DNA of 9,765 bases from Gammaproteobacteria bacterium (GTDB taxonomy: Bacteria > Pseudomonadota > Gammaproteobacteria > PS1 > Pseudothioglobaceae): NCBI GenBank assembly GCA_003489145.1, contig DNJI01000113.1:1-9765 (forward strand), in the 5' to 3' direction. The position numbers were made by a program, and so were the translations under genes. Positions 1 to 6,504 of this stretch are shown piece by piece. The notes beneath the pieces were generated by a model. The model was not told the DNA's origin and did no database searches. It was given only the letters and a program-made list of their open reading frames with translations. How positions within the stretch are numbered: position 1 is the stretch's first letter; each line of letters opens with the position of its first letter.

Positions 1-71
1 ATAACAAAATTTTCATCACCAAAAAAAGTCTCTAGCCAATCAGTGAGTAAGTCTAGGCGTTGATCAGTCAT
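1..71 (-). CDS. Partial phosphotransferase, probably AmgK-type MurNAc/GlcNAc kinase (N-terminus only)
   Basis: Only the first 23 codons are present; the gene runs off the left edge. The ATG at 71-69 overlaps the stop of the aminotransferase gene by 8 bases (ATGACTGA), so the two should be translated as neighbours in one operon. The visible residues include RLDLLTDWL followed by FFGDENF. An 'RL..L..WL' opening is what I recall for AmgK-like anomeric MurNAc/GlcNAc-1-kinases of the aminoglycoside phosphotransferase fold. In that family it is followed by a glycine-rich 'DASFRRYFR' stretch, which would lie just outside this window. AmgK phosphorylates MurNAc on its anomeric carbon in a cytoplasmic cell-wall recycling route that feeds UDP-MurNAc. 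The cell-wall operon context agrees. No catalytic residue is visible, so the existence of a gene is well supported but the function is tentative. No clear Shine-Dalgarno sequence is seen. Confidence 0.5.
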   Translation of the reverse strand, partial: MTDQRLDLLTDWLETFFGDENFV

Positions 72-897
72 TTTTGAGTTGTTGGTAATAATCAAATACA
101 CATGACCAGGCTGGGTGAATAACGCCTTGGTTAATGGGTTGATCATCTAGCAAAGTGATGGGCATAATCTCGCGTGTTGAACTTGAGATCCACAATCCGT
201 CAGCCTGTTGAATATCATCTAATGAAAATGGCGTTTCTTGTACATTGAGCTTGCAAGCTTTGGCACTATTGATGACTAAATCACGGGTGATACCTGAAAG
301 AATATTAGGGCCAGTAGGGTGTGTGAATAAGGTGTTATCTTTTAGCATAAACACATTAGAAGTGGCACCTTCGGTAATCTGATGATTGCGAGATAAAATC
401 ATCTCTTCAACTTGATGTTGTTTGGCTTCTTGTGCGTAGAGAATATTGGCTAATAATGAGGTGGCTTTGATATCGCATCGATGCCAACGAATGTCTTCTC
501 GGGTCATGGCAGAAAAACCATTTTCTAATTGAGATTTCGTTTTAGCGATGAGTGGGCTGGTTTCGATATACACGGTTGGTGTCAAAGTATCAAAGTTGTG
601 TTTACGTTGGGTATCAGCACCACGGGTAATTTGCAGATAAAGTGATTGATCTAATGCAGACGAAAGGCCACTTAGCTTGGTTAGAATGGATTGCCATTCA
701 TCATGAGAATAAGGATTGGTGATTTGTATTGAATCAAGGCTATTTTGCAGGCGATCTAAATGCTCGGTTAGGCGGAATATTTTGCCCTGATAAACAGGGA
801 TGACTTCATAGACGCCATCACCAAATAAAAAGCCTCTATCCATAACGGAAATAGAGGCTTTGTTTTTTGCAATAAAATTGCCGTTAAGATAGACCAT
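64..897 (-). CDS. dat: D-amino acid aminotransferase (PLP fold type IV)
   Basis: This is a cytoplasmic PLP enzyme that exchanges the amino group between D-alanine and 2-oxoglutarate, giving pyruvate and D-glutamate. The 277-residue product matches the usual length for the family. DRGFLFGDGVYE (residues 20-31) carries the Tyr30 position, K144 in DIKATSLLAN is the Schiff-base lysine, EGATSNVF begins with E177, and PTGPNILSGITRD (194-206) is the cofactor phosphate region. The R98-x-H100 pair is the carboxylate-binding signature that separates D-amino acid transaminases from IlvE and PabC, which share the fold. I chose the ATG at 897: it overlaps the dacC stop by one base (TAATG) and has AGGG five bases upstream. 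An upstream TTG at 930 would add 11 residues before the conserved MVYLNG start and is less likely. The gene sits directly after a D-Ala-releasing carboxypeptidase, which suits a role in D-Ala/D-Glu balance. Confidence 0.88.
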   Translation of the reverse strand: MVYLNGNFIAKNKASISVMDRGFLFGDGVYEVIPVYQGKIFRLTEHLDRLQNSLDSIQITNPYSHDEWQSILTKLSGLSSALDQSLYLQITRGADTQRKHNFDTLTPTVYIETSPLIAKTKSQLENGFSAMTREDIRWHRCDIKATSLLANILYAQEAKQHQVEEMILSRNHQITEGATSNVFMLKDNTLFTHPTGPNILSGITRDLVINSAKACKLNVQETPFSLDDIQQADGLWISSSTREIMPITLLDDQPINQGVIHPAWSCVFDYYQQLKND

Positions 898-2048
898 TAA
901 AGCCCTAGTAGGGATAATATCCAGTTCCAAATTTGACTAAAGAATCCAGCTTCCGGCGCATCTTCAAGTGCAACAAGTGGCAGTTTTGCAAGGTTTTTAC
1001 CTTCAAATTTAATGACTAAATGGCCGATACTATCCCCTTTTTTGATGGGTGCAGAGAGTCCGGCGTTTAACTCAATCGCTTGTTGAGATAATTTGTATTG
1101 ACCACGCGCTAGCGTGATTGCTTTTGAGTTTTGAAGACCGACTTTTATTTCGTCTTTGGTAGAGTTGCTGATTGGTACACTCTTGGTGATAGCGCCAATA
1201 TTTTTAGTCTCGAAAAAACGAAAGCCATAGTCAAGAATTTTTTGTGTTTGTGCGGTACGTGCTTCAACACTAGTTGAACCTAATACCACAGAGATTAGGC
1301 GCATATCCATGCGATTAGCGCTTGCGACTAAGTTATAGCCTGCTTTTTTGGTAAAGCCAGTTTTTAGGCCATCAACTGTTTTGTCACTCCATAAGAGTTT
1401 GTTACGATTGCGTTGTTTAATATCATGGTAAGTGAACTCTTTTTCGCTGTACCAAGGATAGAATTCTGGGAAATCTTTAATGGTGGCGGAAGCTAATTTA
1501 GCCATGTCAAACGCTGTGGTGTGCTGATCTTTATAGTCGAGACCAGAGGCATTTTCAAAGCGAGTGTTATCCATGCCAAGCCCTTGCGCGTATTTATTCA
1601 TGTAAGCGGTAAAAGTACCTTCTGTACCAGCAATGTGCTCTGCTAGAGCAACGGCAGCATCATTACCTGATTGGATAATCATGCCTTTAAGTAAAATCTT
1701 AAGTTTGATGGTTTTTCCCACTTCAACAAAACTTTTTGAACCCATGGTTTTCCAGGCTTTTTCACTAATTTTTACATCATCTTCTAAGCTTGCTCTGCCA
1801 TCTTGAATGAGTTGGAAAACCACATAAGCTGTCATTAACTTGGTTAAGCTGGCTGGTGCACGCTTTTCATGGGGCTTGTTTGAGGCAATAATAGCACCCG
1901 AGTTATAGTCAAGTACAGCGTATGAGGCTGCATTGATGGAAGGTTGTTTTGGGGTGATAAAAATAGCGGCTTGAAGGTTAAGCGAAGTGATGCTAATTGC
2001 GACAATAAATAAGGTTGATATTTTCTTTATAAGTAATTGATATTTCAT
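897..2048 (-). CDS. dacC: D-alanyl-D-alanine carboxypeptidase, PBP5/6 type (peptidase S11)
   Basis: This periplasmic serine enzyme removes the terminal D-Ala from peptidoglycan pentapeptides and so limits cross-linking. An N-terminal signal peptide (about residues 1-27, ending LNLQAA) precedes the catalytic domain. All three penicillin-binding motifs are present: SLTK at 67-70 with nucleophile S67, SGN at 127-129, and KTG at 229-231. A C-terminal PBP5_C beta domain follows (about 280-365). The protein ends in an amphipathic, tryptophan-containing helix (FFSQIWNWILSLLGL) that typically anchors these enzymes to the outer face of the inner membrane. At 383 residues the length is normal. The start lies six bases after the mltB stop, with an A-rich leader and no clear Shine-Dalgarno sequence. 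The symbol is by family; dacA would be equally defensible. In E. coli this gene sits between rlpA and ybeD, neither of which is adjacent here. Confidence 0.93.
   Translation of the reverse strand: MKYQLLIKKISTLFIVAISITSLNLQAAIFITPKQPSINAASYAVLDYNSGAIIASNKPHEKRAPASLTKLMTAYVVFQLIQDGRASLEDDVKISEKAWKTMGSKSFVEVGKTIKLKILLKGMIIQSGNDAAVALAEHIAGTEGTFTAYMNKYAQGLGMDNTRFENASGLDYKDQHTTAFDMAKLASATIKDFPEFYPWYSEKEFTYHDIKQRNRNKLLWSDKTVDGLKTGFTKKAGYNLVASANRMDMRLISVVLGSTSVEARTAQTQKILDYGFRFFETKNIGAITKSVPISNSTKDEIKVGLQNSKAITLARGQYKLSQQAIELNAGLSAPIKKGDSIGHLVIKFEGKNLAKLPLVALEDAPEAGFFSQIWNWILSLLGL
903..906 (-). promoter_or_regulatory. Ribosome binding site for dat
   Basis: AGGG lies five bases before the ATG at 897, inside the last codons of dacC. 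It supports the internal ATG over the upstream TTG at 930. It is one of the few recognisable Shine-Dalgarno sequences in this operon. Confidence 0.6.
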
Positions 2049-2054
2049 ATATTT

Positions 2055-3059
2055 TTAGTGATTATTTTGATTGAATTGTTGTTTTATTTTTTCTGATAAT
2101 TGATAAGCAGCCATGGCATATCTGTTATCGTGATTATAACGGGTTAGCACATAGAAATTCCAAAAAGTGAGCCAGGTTTCGTCAATTTTTTGTTGCGGCA
2201 AGCGAATGAAGGCGAGTTTGGTTTTATTAGGAATGTCTGGGTCAATACTCAAACCTTTGTTGCGCCAATATTGCGTATTTTTCTTGGGCTTGTTGGTAGA
2301 GCGTTTGGCGTATTTTAAATGCGTACTTGATAATGAAATAGGACGTGCGATCTCGCCAAAGTCGTGCCATTGGTGTTTGTCAAAATAATTGGCAATGGAG
2401 CCGATGGCATCAATTGGATCTGAAAATAAATCAATTTTTCCGTCTTGATTAAAATCAACCGCGTAATGACGGTACGAGCTAGCAATAAATTGTGGATAGC
2501 CCATTGCACCCGCATATGAGCCCTTAATAGCGAGTACTGGTATGGCGTTTTCACGCGACATAAGCAAGAAAGATTCAAGCTCTTTTTTGTAAAAATTACG
2601 TCGTCGGTAATTACCAAAGGCGCGTTTCACCAAAGTTTCAAACGTAGGGTGTGTGCCTTTATTATGACCATAACTGGTTTCTATGCCAAGAATAGCAACC
2701 ATAATTTCGATTGGTACGTTATAAGTGGTTTCAGCTCGCTTTAAAGTATCGAGATTGTCATTCCAAAATTTCACCCCGTTTTGAATGCGTGTTTGTGTGA
2801 GAAATAAGCCTTTGTATTTATCCCAAGCCATTGGCTTACTTTTTGGTTTTTTCTTTTTCTTGATTTTTTCCTTGGATTTATCCGCTATCGTTAATTCGAT
2901 TTTGGAAAAAATAAGCATTAATTCGTTTTTATTAAAACGGTGTTCTTTCACCATTTTATTGATAAAGTTTTGAGTGGATTTAAACTGTGTGGCAGGTAAT
3001 GTTTTAGCCGATATGGTTGATGAGAGTAACAGTAGTGATAAGGCTAATAATCGTAACAT
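2055..3059 (-). CDS. mltB: Lytic murein transglycosylase B (SltB/MltB family, GH103)
   Basis: This periplasmic enzyme cleaves the MurNAc-GlcNAc bond of peptidoglycan non-hydrolytically, leaving 1,6-anhydroMurNAc ends. The catalytic glutamate is E127 in ILGIETSYG. GAMGYPQF (184-191), the SSYRHYAVDF stretch and a DFNQDGKIDLF loop (202-212), which resembles the calcium-binding EF-hand-like loop of E. coli Slt35, are all conserved. The C-terminal RYNHDNRYAMAAYQL segment is also typical. Residues 1-18 form a signal peptide ending in TISA with no lipobox cysteine. The protein is therefore predicted to be soluble in the periplasm (as in Pseudomonas SltB1) rather than an outer-membrane lipoprotein like E. 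coli MltB. A lysine-rich stretch at 62-76 lies before the conserved W..Y pair. The start is three bases after the rodA stop, without an obvious Shine-Dalgarno sequence. The 334-residue length is normal. Confidence 0.92.
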   Translation of the reverse strand: MLRLLALSLLLLSSTISAKTLPATQFKSTQNFINKMVKEHRFNKNELMLIFSKIELTIADKSKEKIKKKKKPKSKPMAWDKYKGLFLTQTRIQNGVKFWNDNLDTLKRAETTYNVPIEIMVAILGIETSYGHNKGTHPTFETLVKRAFGNYRRRNFYKKELESFLLMSRENAIPVLAIKGSYAGAMGYPQFIASSYRHYAVDFNQDGKIDLFSDPIDAIGSIANYFDKHQWHDFGEIARPISLSSTHLKYAKRSTNKPKKNTQYWRNKGLSIDPDIPNKTKLAFIRLPQQKIDETWLTFWNFYVLTRYNHDNRYAMAAYQLSEKIKQQFNQNNH

Positions 3060-3062
3060 TTT

Positions 3063-4208
3063 TTACAGCTGGGAAAGATAACTTGGTGTTTTGTGTTTTC
3101 GGATAGACATAATAATACCAAAGCCACTCATTAGAGTAATGAGTGAAGATCCACCATAGCTGATTAAAGGCAGGGGTACGCCAACCACAGGTAGTAAGCC
3201 CGACACCATGCCGATATTAACAAAAATATAAGTAAAGAAAATTAGAGTTAGACTGGCACCAAGTAATTTAGAAAAAGTATCTTCTGATTCAAAAGAAATA
3301 ATAAAACAGCGATAAATAATAAGACCATAAATAGACAAAAGTAGTAGCACGCCTAAGAAGCCTAATTCTTCAGCAATCACAGCAAAGATGAAGTCGGTAG
3401 TGTGCTCAGGTAAAAAGTTAAGTTGAGATTGCGAACCTTGTTCGATACCCTTGCCTAACAAGCCACCAGAACCAATAGCGATTTTAGATTGTAAAATATG
3501 ATAACCTGCACCGAGCGGATCAGAGCTTGGGTCAATTAGCGTGAGAATGCGTTTTTTTTGATAAGCCATTAGTAGGTAGTTCCAAGCGATATAACCACCA
3601 CTACCAATTAAGGTACTTATCAAACCAAAATTTAGCCAATTATTGTATTTAATTAATTGAATACGAACACCTGAGAAAAATAACACATAAACACCACTAG
3701 CACCAATGAGCAATGAAGTGCCTAAATCGGGCTGTTTGGCAATTAGCAAAACAATGGCAATAATAGCGATAATAGAAATCAATATAGGCAGTGGTTTGGG
3801 TGGTAGGGTTTTTTCACTAAGGATGGATGCGATAGCAATCGGCACAATGACTTTCATTAATTCAGAAGGCTGAAAACGTACAAACCCTAAATCGAGCCAG
3901 CGCTGGGCACCACCACTACTAGAGCCAAATAGTAGCACAAGGGTTAATAAAAAAATACCAAACAACATAAGATAGGGCGAATAACGACGGAAAAGGTAAG
4001 GCGGTATTTGTGCAATCACCAGCATCACGCCAAAGGCCAGTGTGAAGTGTGTAATCTGTTTATAAAGCAAGGTTGTTGAGTTAGCAGAAGCACTATAAAG
4101 CACAATTAAGCCAAATGAACTAATGACAATCAATAGTAAGAATAGCGGCGTATCCATTTTAAAGTAATGCCAAAAATGACGAATTTTTCCAAATAGCGTG
4201 CGTGTCAT
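3063..4208 (-). CDS. rodA: RodA peptidoglycan glycosyltransferase (SEDS family)
   Basis: This is a polytopic inner-membrane enzyme that polymerises lipid II into glycan strands for side-wall elongation, normally in complex with the transpeptidase PBP2. The 381-residue protein has roughly ten hydrophobic segments. Family landmarks are QRWLDLG (102-108), RFQPSELMK (111-119), KQPDLGTSL (158-166), FLPEHTTDFIFAVIAEELGF (265-284) and the C-terminal signature VVGVPLPLISYGGSS (341-355). D272 in the PEHTTDF motif corresponds to the essential catalytic aspartate of SEDS enzymes. FtsW is the main alternative. RodA is favoured by the envelope-elongation neighbours and the mltB/dac genes that follow, an order also known in Pseudomonas and E. 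coli. The start codon overlaps the stop of the upstream Mth938-domain gene (ATGA), implying translational coupling. No PBP2 gene is adjacent. Confidence 0.92.
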   Translation of the reverse strand: MTRTLFGKIRHFWHYFKMDTPLFLLLIVISSFGLIVLYSASANSTTLLYKQITHFTLAFGVMLVIAQIPPYLFRRYSPYLMLFGIFLLTLVLLFGSSSGGAQRWLDLGFVRFQPSELMKVIVPIAIASILSEKTLPPKPLPILISIIAIIAIVLLIAKQPDLGTSLLIGASGVYVLFFSGVRIQLIKYNNWLNFGLISTLIGSGGYIAWNYLLMAYQKKRILTLIDPSSDPLGAGYHILQSKIAIGSGGLLGKGIEQGSQSQLNFLPEHTTDFIFAVIAEELGFLGVLLLLSIYGLIIYRCFIISFESEDTFSKLLGASLTLIFFTYIFVNIGMVSGLLPVVGVPLPLISYGGSSLITLMSGFGIIMSIRKHKTPSYLSQL

Positions 4209-4567
4209 AACAGTAGTAATCCAACGCGTCGAATGTCAGATAATAATAAGTTAAAACTTCGGCAAGCAGACTCACTATTCATACATTCGACGCCAATACC
4301 CATTTGTTGAATGGCTATTTGTTGTTTAGGGCGTAAGAACTGAGTCATGCTTCCTGTGCCAATGATGAGTATATCAATATCATCTTGAGAGCTTAGCGGA
4401 AAAAGTGAAATTTTATCTAAGTTATCTAAATTGGTTATTTTGGTTTCTGTGAAATATTTGGGTGAGATAAAACAAGGGGTCTTTAGTGTGGCATGTGCCA
4501 ATTTAATTTGGGAATCTTCAACAGAAATAATAGAATTTTGTTCAGATTCTTGTTGGTTGAATTCCAT
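4205..4567 (-). CDS. Mth938-domain (DUF498) protein of unknown function
   Basis: The product is a small, probably cytosolic protein of 120 residues without a signal peptide or membrane segment. The DILIIGTG strand-turn (65-72), FLRPKQQ (77-83) and the C-terminal GIGVECMNSESACRSFNLLLSD segment (90-111) match the DUF498/Mth938-like family. In that family the consensus is roughly GTG..., then GIG.E.M.T..A.RTFN.L. Human relatives are the mitochondrial complex I assembly factor NDUFAF3 and AAMDC. The biochemical role in bacteria is not established, and nothing in the sequence assigns a reaction. It is the first gene of the minus-strand envelope operon and overlaps the rodA start by four bases (ATGA). 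The ATG at 4567 is preceded by a candidate -10 box but no clear Shine-Dalgarno sequence. The operon position alone does not show a role in cell-wall synthesis. Confidence 0.8.
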   Translation of the reverse strand: MEFNQQESEQNSIISVEDSQIKLAHATLKTPCFISPKYFTETKITNLDNLDKISLFPLSSQDDIDILIIGTGSMTQFLRPKQQIAIQQMGIGVECMNSESACRSFNLLLSDIRRVGLLLL

Positions 4568-4591
4568 ACTACTATTGAGGTTGTTTGAAGG

Positions 4592-4620
4592 TTTAAAAAT
4601 ACATTATAACCGTGTAAAAT
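4592..4620 (+). promoter_or_regulatory. Candidate promoter for the Sel1-gltX-glnD genes
   Basis: TTTAAA (4592-4597) and TAAAAT (4615-4620) are separated by 17 bases and match the -35 and -10 consensus at four and five of six positions. Transcription would start near 4627, about 20 bases before the ATG at 4647. The region is AT-rich, so such matches also arise by chance. Confidence 0.35.
4603..4608 (-). promoter_or_regulatory. Candidate -10 element for the rodA-mltB-dacC-dat operon
   Basis: On the minus strand this hexamer reads TATAAT, a perfect sigma-70 -10 consensus, about 35 bases before the ATG at 4567. That implies a leader of about 29 bases. No good TTGACA-like box is found 16-18 bases upstream, so the call rests on the -10 box and its position alone. 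Confidence 0.4.
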
Positions 4621-4646
4621 TATTCTATTTTTAAATATAAACAACA

Positions 4647-5093
4647 ATGCCTAATTCTAACGAAACCGATGCTTTCTCAGCAGATTTACACAGTGGTATA
4701 GCCGCTTTTGATTCGAAAAATTTTTCTATGGCTTACCAGTTATTAGCACCACTGGCTGCTCAAGGTGATGCAGAATCATTATGGCGTTTAGGCATGATGC
4801 AAATGAATGGTTTGGGTTTGGTTGAAAACCAACCTTTAGGCCTTGAGAACTTTATTCATGCGGCTGAACAAGGCCATGTTATTGCACATCACATGATTGG
4901 CGTGGCTTATATGACCGGCGAGGGTGTAGAAAAAGATATTAATAAAGCCATTGAGTGGTTTGAAAAAGCAGCCGATTTTGGCTTACCAGGTGCAATGTAT
5001 GCCCTGGGTATGCTCTATGAAGACGGAAAGGAAGTGCCAAAAGATACTGAAAGAGCACAAGCTTGGTACGTTAAAGCTGAAAAGGTTTCTTAA
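4647..5093 (+). CDS. Sel1-like repeat protein
   Basis: This is a 148-residue protein without a signal peptide or membrane helix, predicted to be cytosolic. After a short N-terminal helical part (about 1-40), three Sel1-like (TPR-related) repeats of about 36 residues can be read, starting near 41, 77 and 113. Each has the pattern of a small-residue helix, LG or IG, Y-x-x-G-x-G-V and K-D-x-x-x-A-x-x-W. Examples are AYMTGEGVEKDINKAIEWF (87-105) and LYEDGKEVPKDTERAQAWY (123-141). Such repeats form superhelical scaffolds for protein binding; no partner or reaction can be read from the sequence. The gene ends four bases before gltX, so the two are almost surely cotranscribed. The start follows an A-rich stretch with no Shine-Dalgarno sequence. 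I chose it because it directly follows the promoter region and gives a full alpha-solenoid fold. Confidence 0.82.
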   Translation: MPNSNETDAFSADLHSGIAAFDSKNFSMAYQLLAPLAAQGDAESLWRLGMMQMNGLGLVENQPLGLENFIHAAEQGHVIAHHMIGVAYMTGEGVEKDINKAIEWFEKAADFGLPGAMYALGMLYEDGKEVPKDTERAQAWYVKAEKVS

Positions 5094-5096
5094 GGT
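5091..5096 (+). promoter_or_regulatory. Ribosome binding site for gltX, overlapping the Sel1 gene stop
   Basis: TAAGGT spans the TAA stop of the Sel1 gene and sits directly before the ATG at 5098. The spacing is short. An AAAGG at about 5082-5086 further upstream could serve instead. Either way, terminating ribosomes reach the gltX start, which suggests coupled translation. Confidence 0.5.
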
Positions 5097-5097
5097 A

Positions 5098-6486
5098 ATG
5101 AAGTCAAGATTCGCCCCTTCTCCAACAGGCTACTTACATGTTGGTGGCGCTAGAACAGCATTATTTGCTTGGTTGTGGGCCAGAAAAGAGCAAGGTCAAT
5201 TTATCTTGCGTATTGAAGATACAGATCGAGAGCGCTCTACCCAAGCCTCAGTTGATGCGATCTTGGATGGCATGAAATGGCTAGGATTAGATCATGACGA
5301 GGGCCCTTATTATCAAACTGATCGATTTGATCGATACAAGGTTGTAGTTCAACAGCTTCTAGAAGAAGACAAAGCTTATTATTGCGAATGTTCGCAAGAA
5401 CGCCTACAAACCCTGCGTGATGAATTAATGGCCAAGGGTGAAAAAGCCAAATATGACGGCCATTGCCAACATAAGAATCTAACTGCTGGCGTGGTGCGTT
5501 TTCGTAATCCAGTCGAGGGTAATGTGGTATTTTCAGATTTGGTCAAGGGCGAGATTAGCGTACACAACAAAGAGCTCGATGATTTGATTATTGCACGTAG
5601 TGATGGTACACCCACTTACAATTTGACTGTGGTGGTGGATGATCATGATATGGAGATTGACTGCGTGATTCGTGGTGATGACCATATTAACAATACCCCT
5701 AGGCAAATCAATTTATATGAAGCGCTTGGTTGGGATCTACCAACCTTTGCACACTTGCCGATGATTTTGGGCGGTGATGGCGCAAGACTTTCTAAGCGCC
5801 ATGGTGCGGTGAGCGTAATGGCGTATCGTGATGCTGGATTTTTGCCAGAAGCCTTGTTAAATTATTTGGTGCGTTTGGGTTGGTCACATGGTGATCAGGA
5901 AGTGTTTTCTATTGATGAAATGATTCGATTATTTGATCTAAAAGATGTTAATAAAGCACCAGGTAGTTTTAACCAAGATAAATTATTATGGCTTAACCAA
6001 GAATACATAAAAACCGCTGATATGACGCATTTGATTGAGCAGATTGATTGGCATCTTAATAATCAAGCAATTGATGTTAGTAACGGCCCTGATGTCACCA
6101 GAGTGATTGATGCACTCAGAGAGCGCAGTAAAACTTTGGTTGAAATGGCTGAAAGCATGAAAATGTTTTATCAAGATTTTGATCAGTTTGACGAAAAATC
6201 CGCTAGCAAGCAGTTTAAACCTGCAGCCAAGCCAATCATTAAAGCTTTAATTGATCATTATTCACAACTAGAAGATTGGTCGAGTACAGCGATTCACGAT
6301 ATTGTAAAAACGGTATGTGATGAGCAGGGTGTTGGTTTTGGCAAAGTTGGTCAGCCTTTTAGGTTGGCGCTCAGTGGCACAGGTAATGCAGGCAGTATTG
6401 ATGTAGTGGCTGAGCTTGTTGGCAAGGAAAGAACCTTGGCCCGCCTTAATTTGGCGCTTGATTATATTGCTCAACATTCGAATTAA
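5098..6486 (+). CDS. gltX: Glutamyl-tRNA synthetase (class Ic)
   Basis: This cytosolic enzyme charges tRNA-Glu with glutamate using ATP. The 462-residue product is close to the usual bacterial length of about 470. The N-terminal Rossmann fold begins RFAPSPTGYLHVGG, with HVGG (14-17) as the class I HIGH motif. RLSKRHGAVS (230-239) contains the KMSKS-equivalent loop. A zinc site like that of E. coli GluRS is kept: C96 and C98 in YYCECS, and C123 and H125 in YDGHCQH. The C-terminal half is the helical anticodon-binding region. I place the start at 5098 because MKSRFAPSPTG is the canonical N-terminus; the frame stays open further upstream only inside the Sel1 gene. glnD follows after 18 bases. 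The zinc site and the resemblance to the E. coli enzyme favour a discriminating GluRS, but this cannot be settled without the genome's glnS or gatCAB content. Confidence 0.96.
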   Translation: MKSRFAPSPTGYLHVGGARTALFAWLWARKEQGQFILRIEDTDRERSTQASVDAILDGMKWLGLDHDEGPYYQTDRFDRYKVVVQQLLEEDKAYYCECSQERLQTLRDELMAKGEKAKYDGHCQHKNLTAGVVRFRNPVEGNVVFSDLVKGEISVHNKELDDLIIARSDGTPTYNLTVVVDDHDMEIDCVIRGDDHINNTPRQINLYEALGWDLPTFAHLPMILGGDGARLSKRHGAVSVMAYRDAGFLPEALLNYLVRLGWSHGDQEVFSIDEMIRLFDLKDVNKAPGSFNQDKLLWLNQEYIKTADMTHLIEQIDWHLNNQAIDVSNGPDVTRVIDALRERSKTLVEMAESMKMFYQDFDQFDEKSASKQFKPAAKPIIKALIDHYSQLEDWSSTAIHDIVKTVCDEQGVGFGKVGQPFRLALSGTGNAGSIDVVAELVGKERTLARLNLALDYIAQHSN

Positions 6487-6504
6487 TCAGTTATCATTTG
6501 AGTT

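Noticed and set aside
898..930. Longer dat start at a TTG codon (11 extra residues)
   Set aside because: The ATG at 897 has an AGGG ribosome site, gives the canonical family N-terminus, and places Y30, R98, H100 and E177 at the positions expected for the family.
2315..2617. 100-codon ORF on the same strand as mltB in another frame
   Set aside because: It lies wholly inside mltB, whose frame carries the catalytic glutamate and conserved motifs. There is no sign of a frameshift.
4431..4634. Plus-strand ORF crossing the divergent promoter region
   Set aside because: It overlaps the Mth938-domain gene in antisense and has no recognisable domain or ribosome site.
4951..5097. Upstream extension of the gltX frame (49 residues)
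   Set aside because: This part is inside the Sel1 gene in another frame, and the canonical GluRS N-terminus begins at the ATG at 5098.
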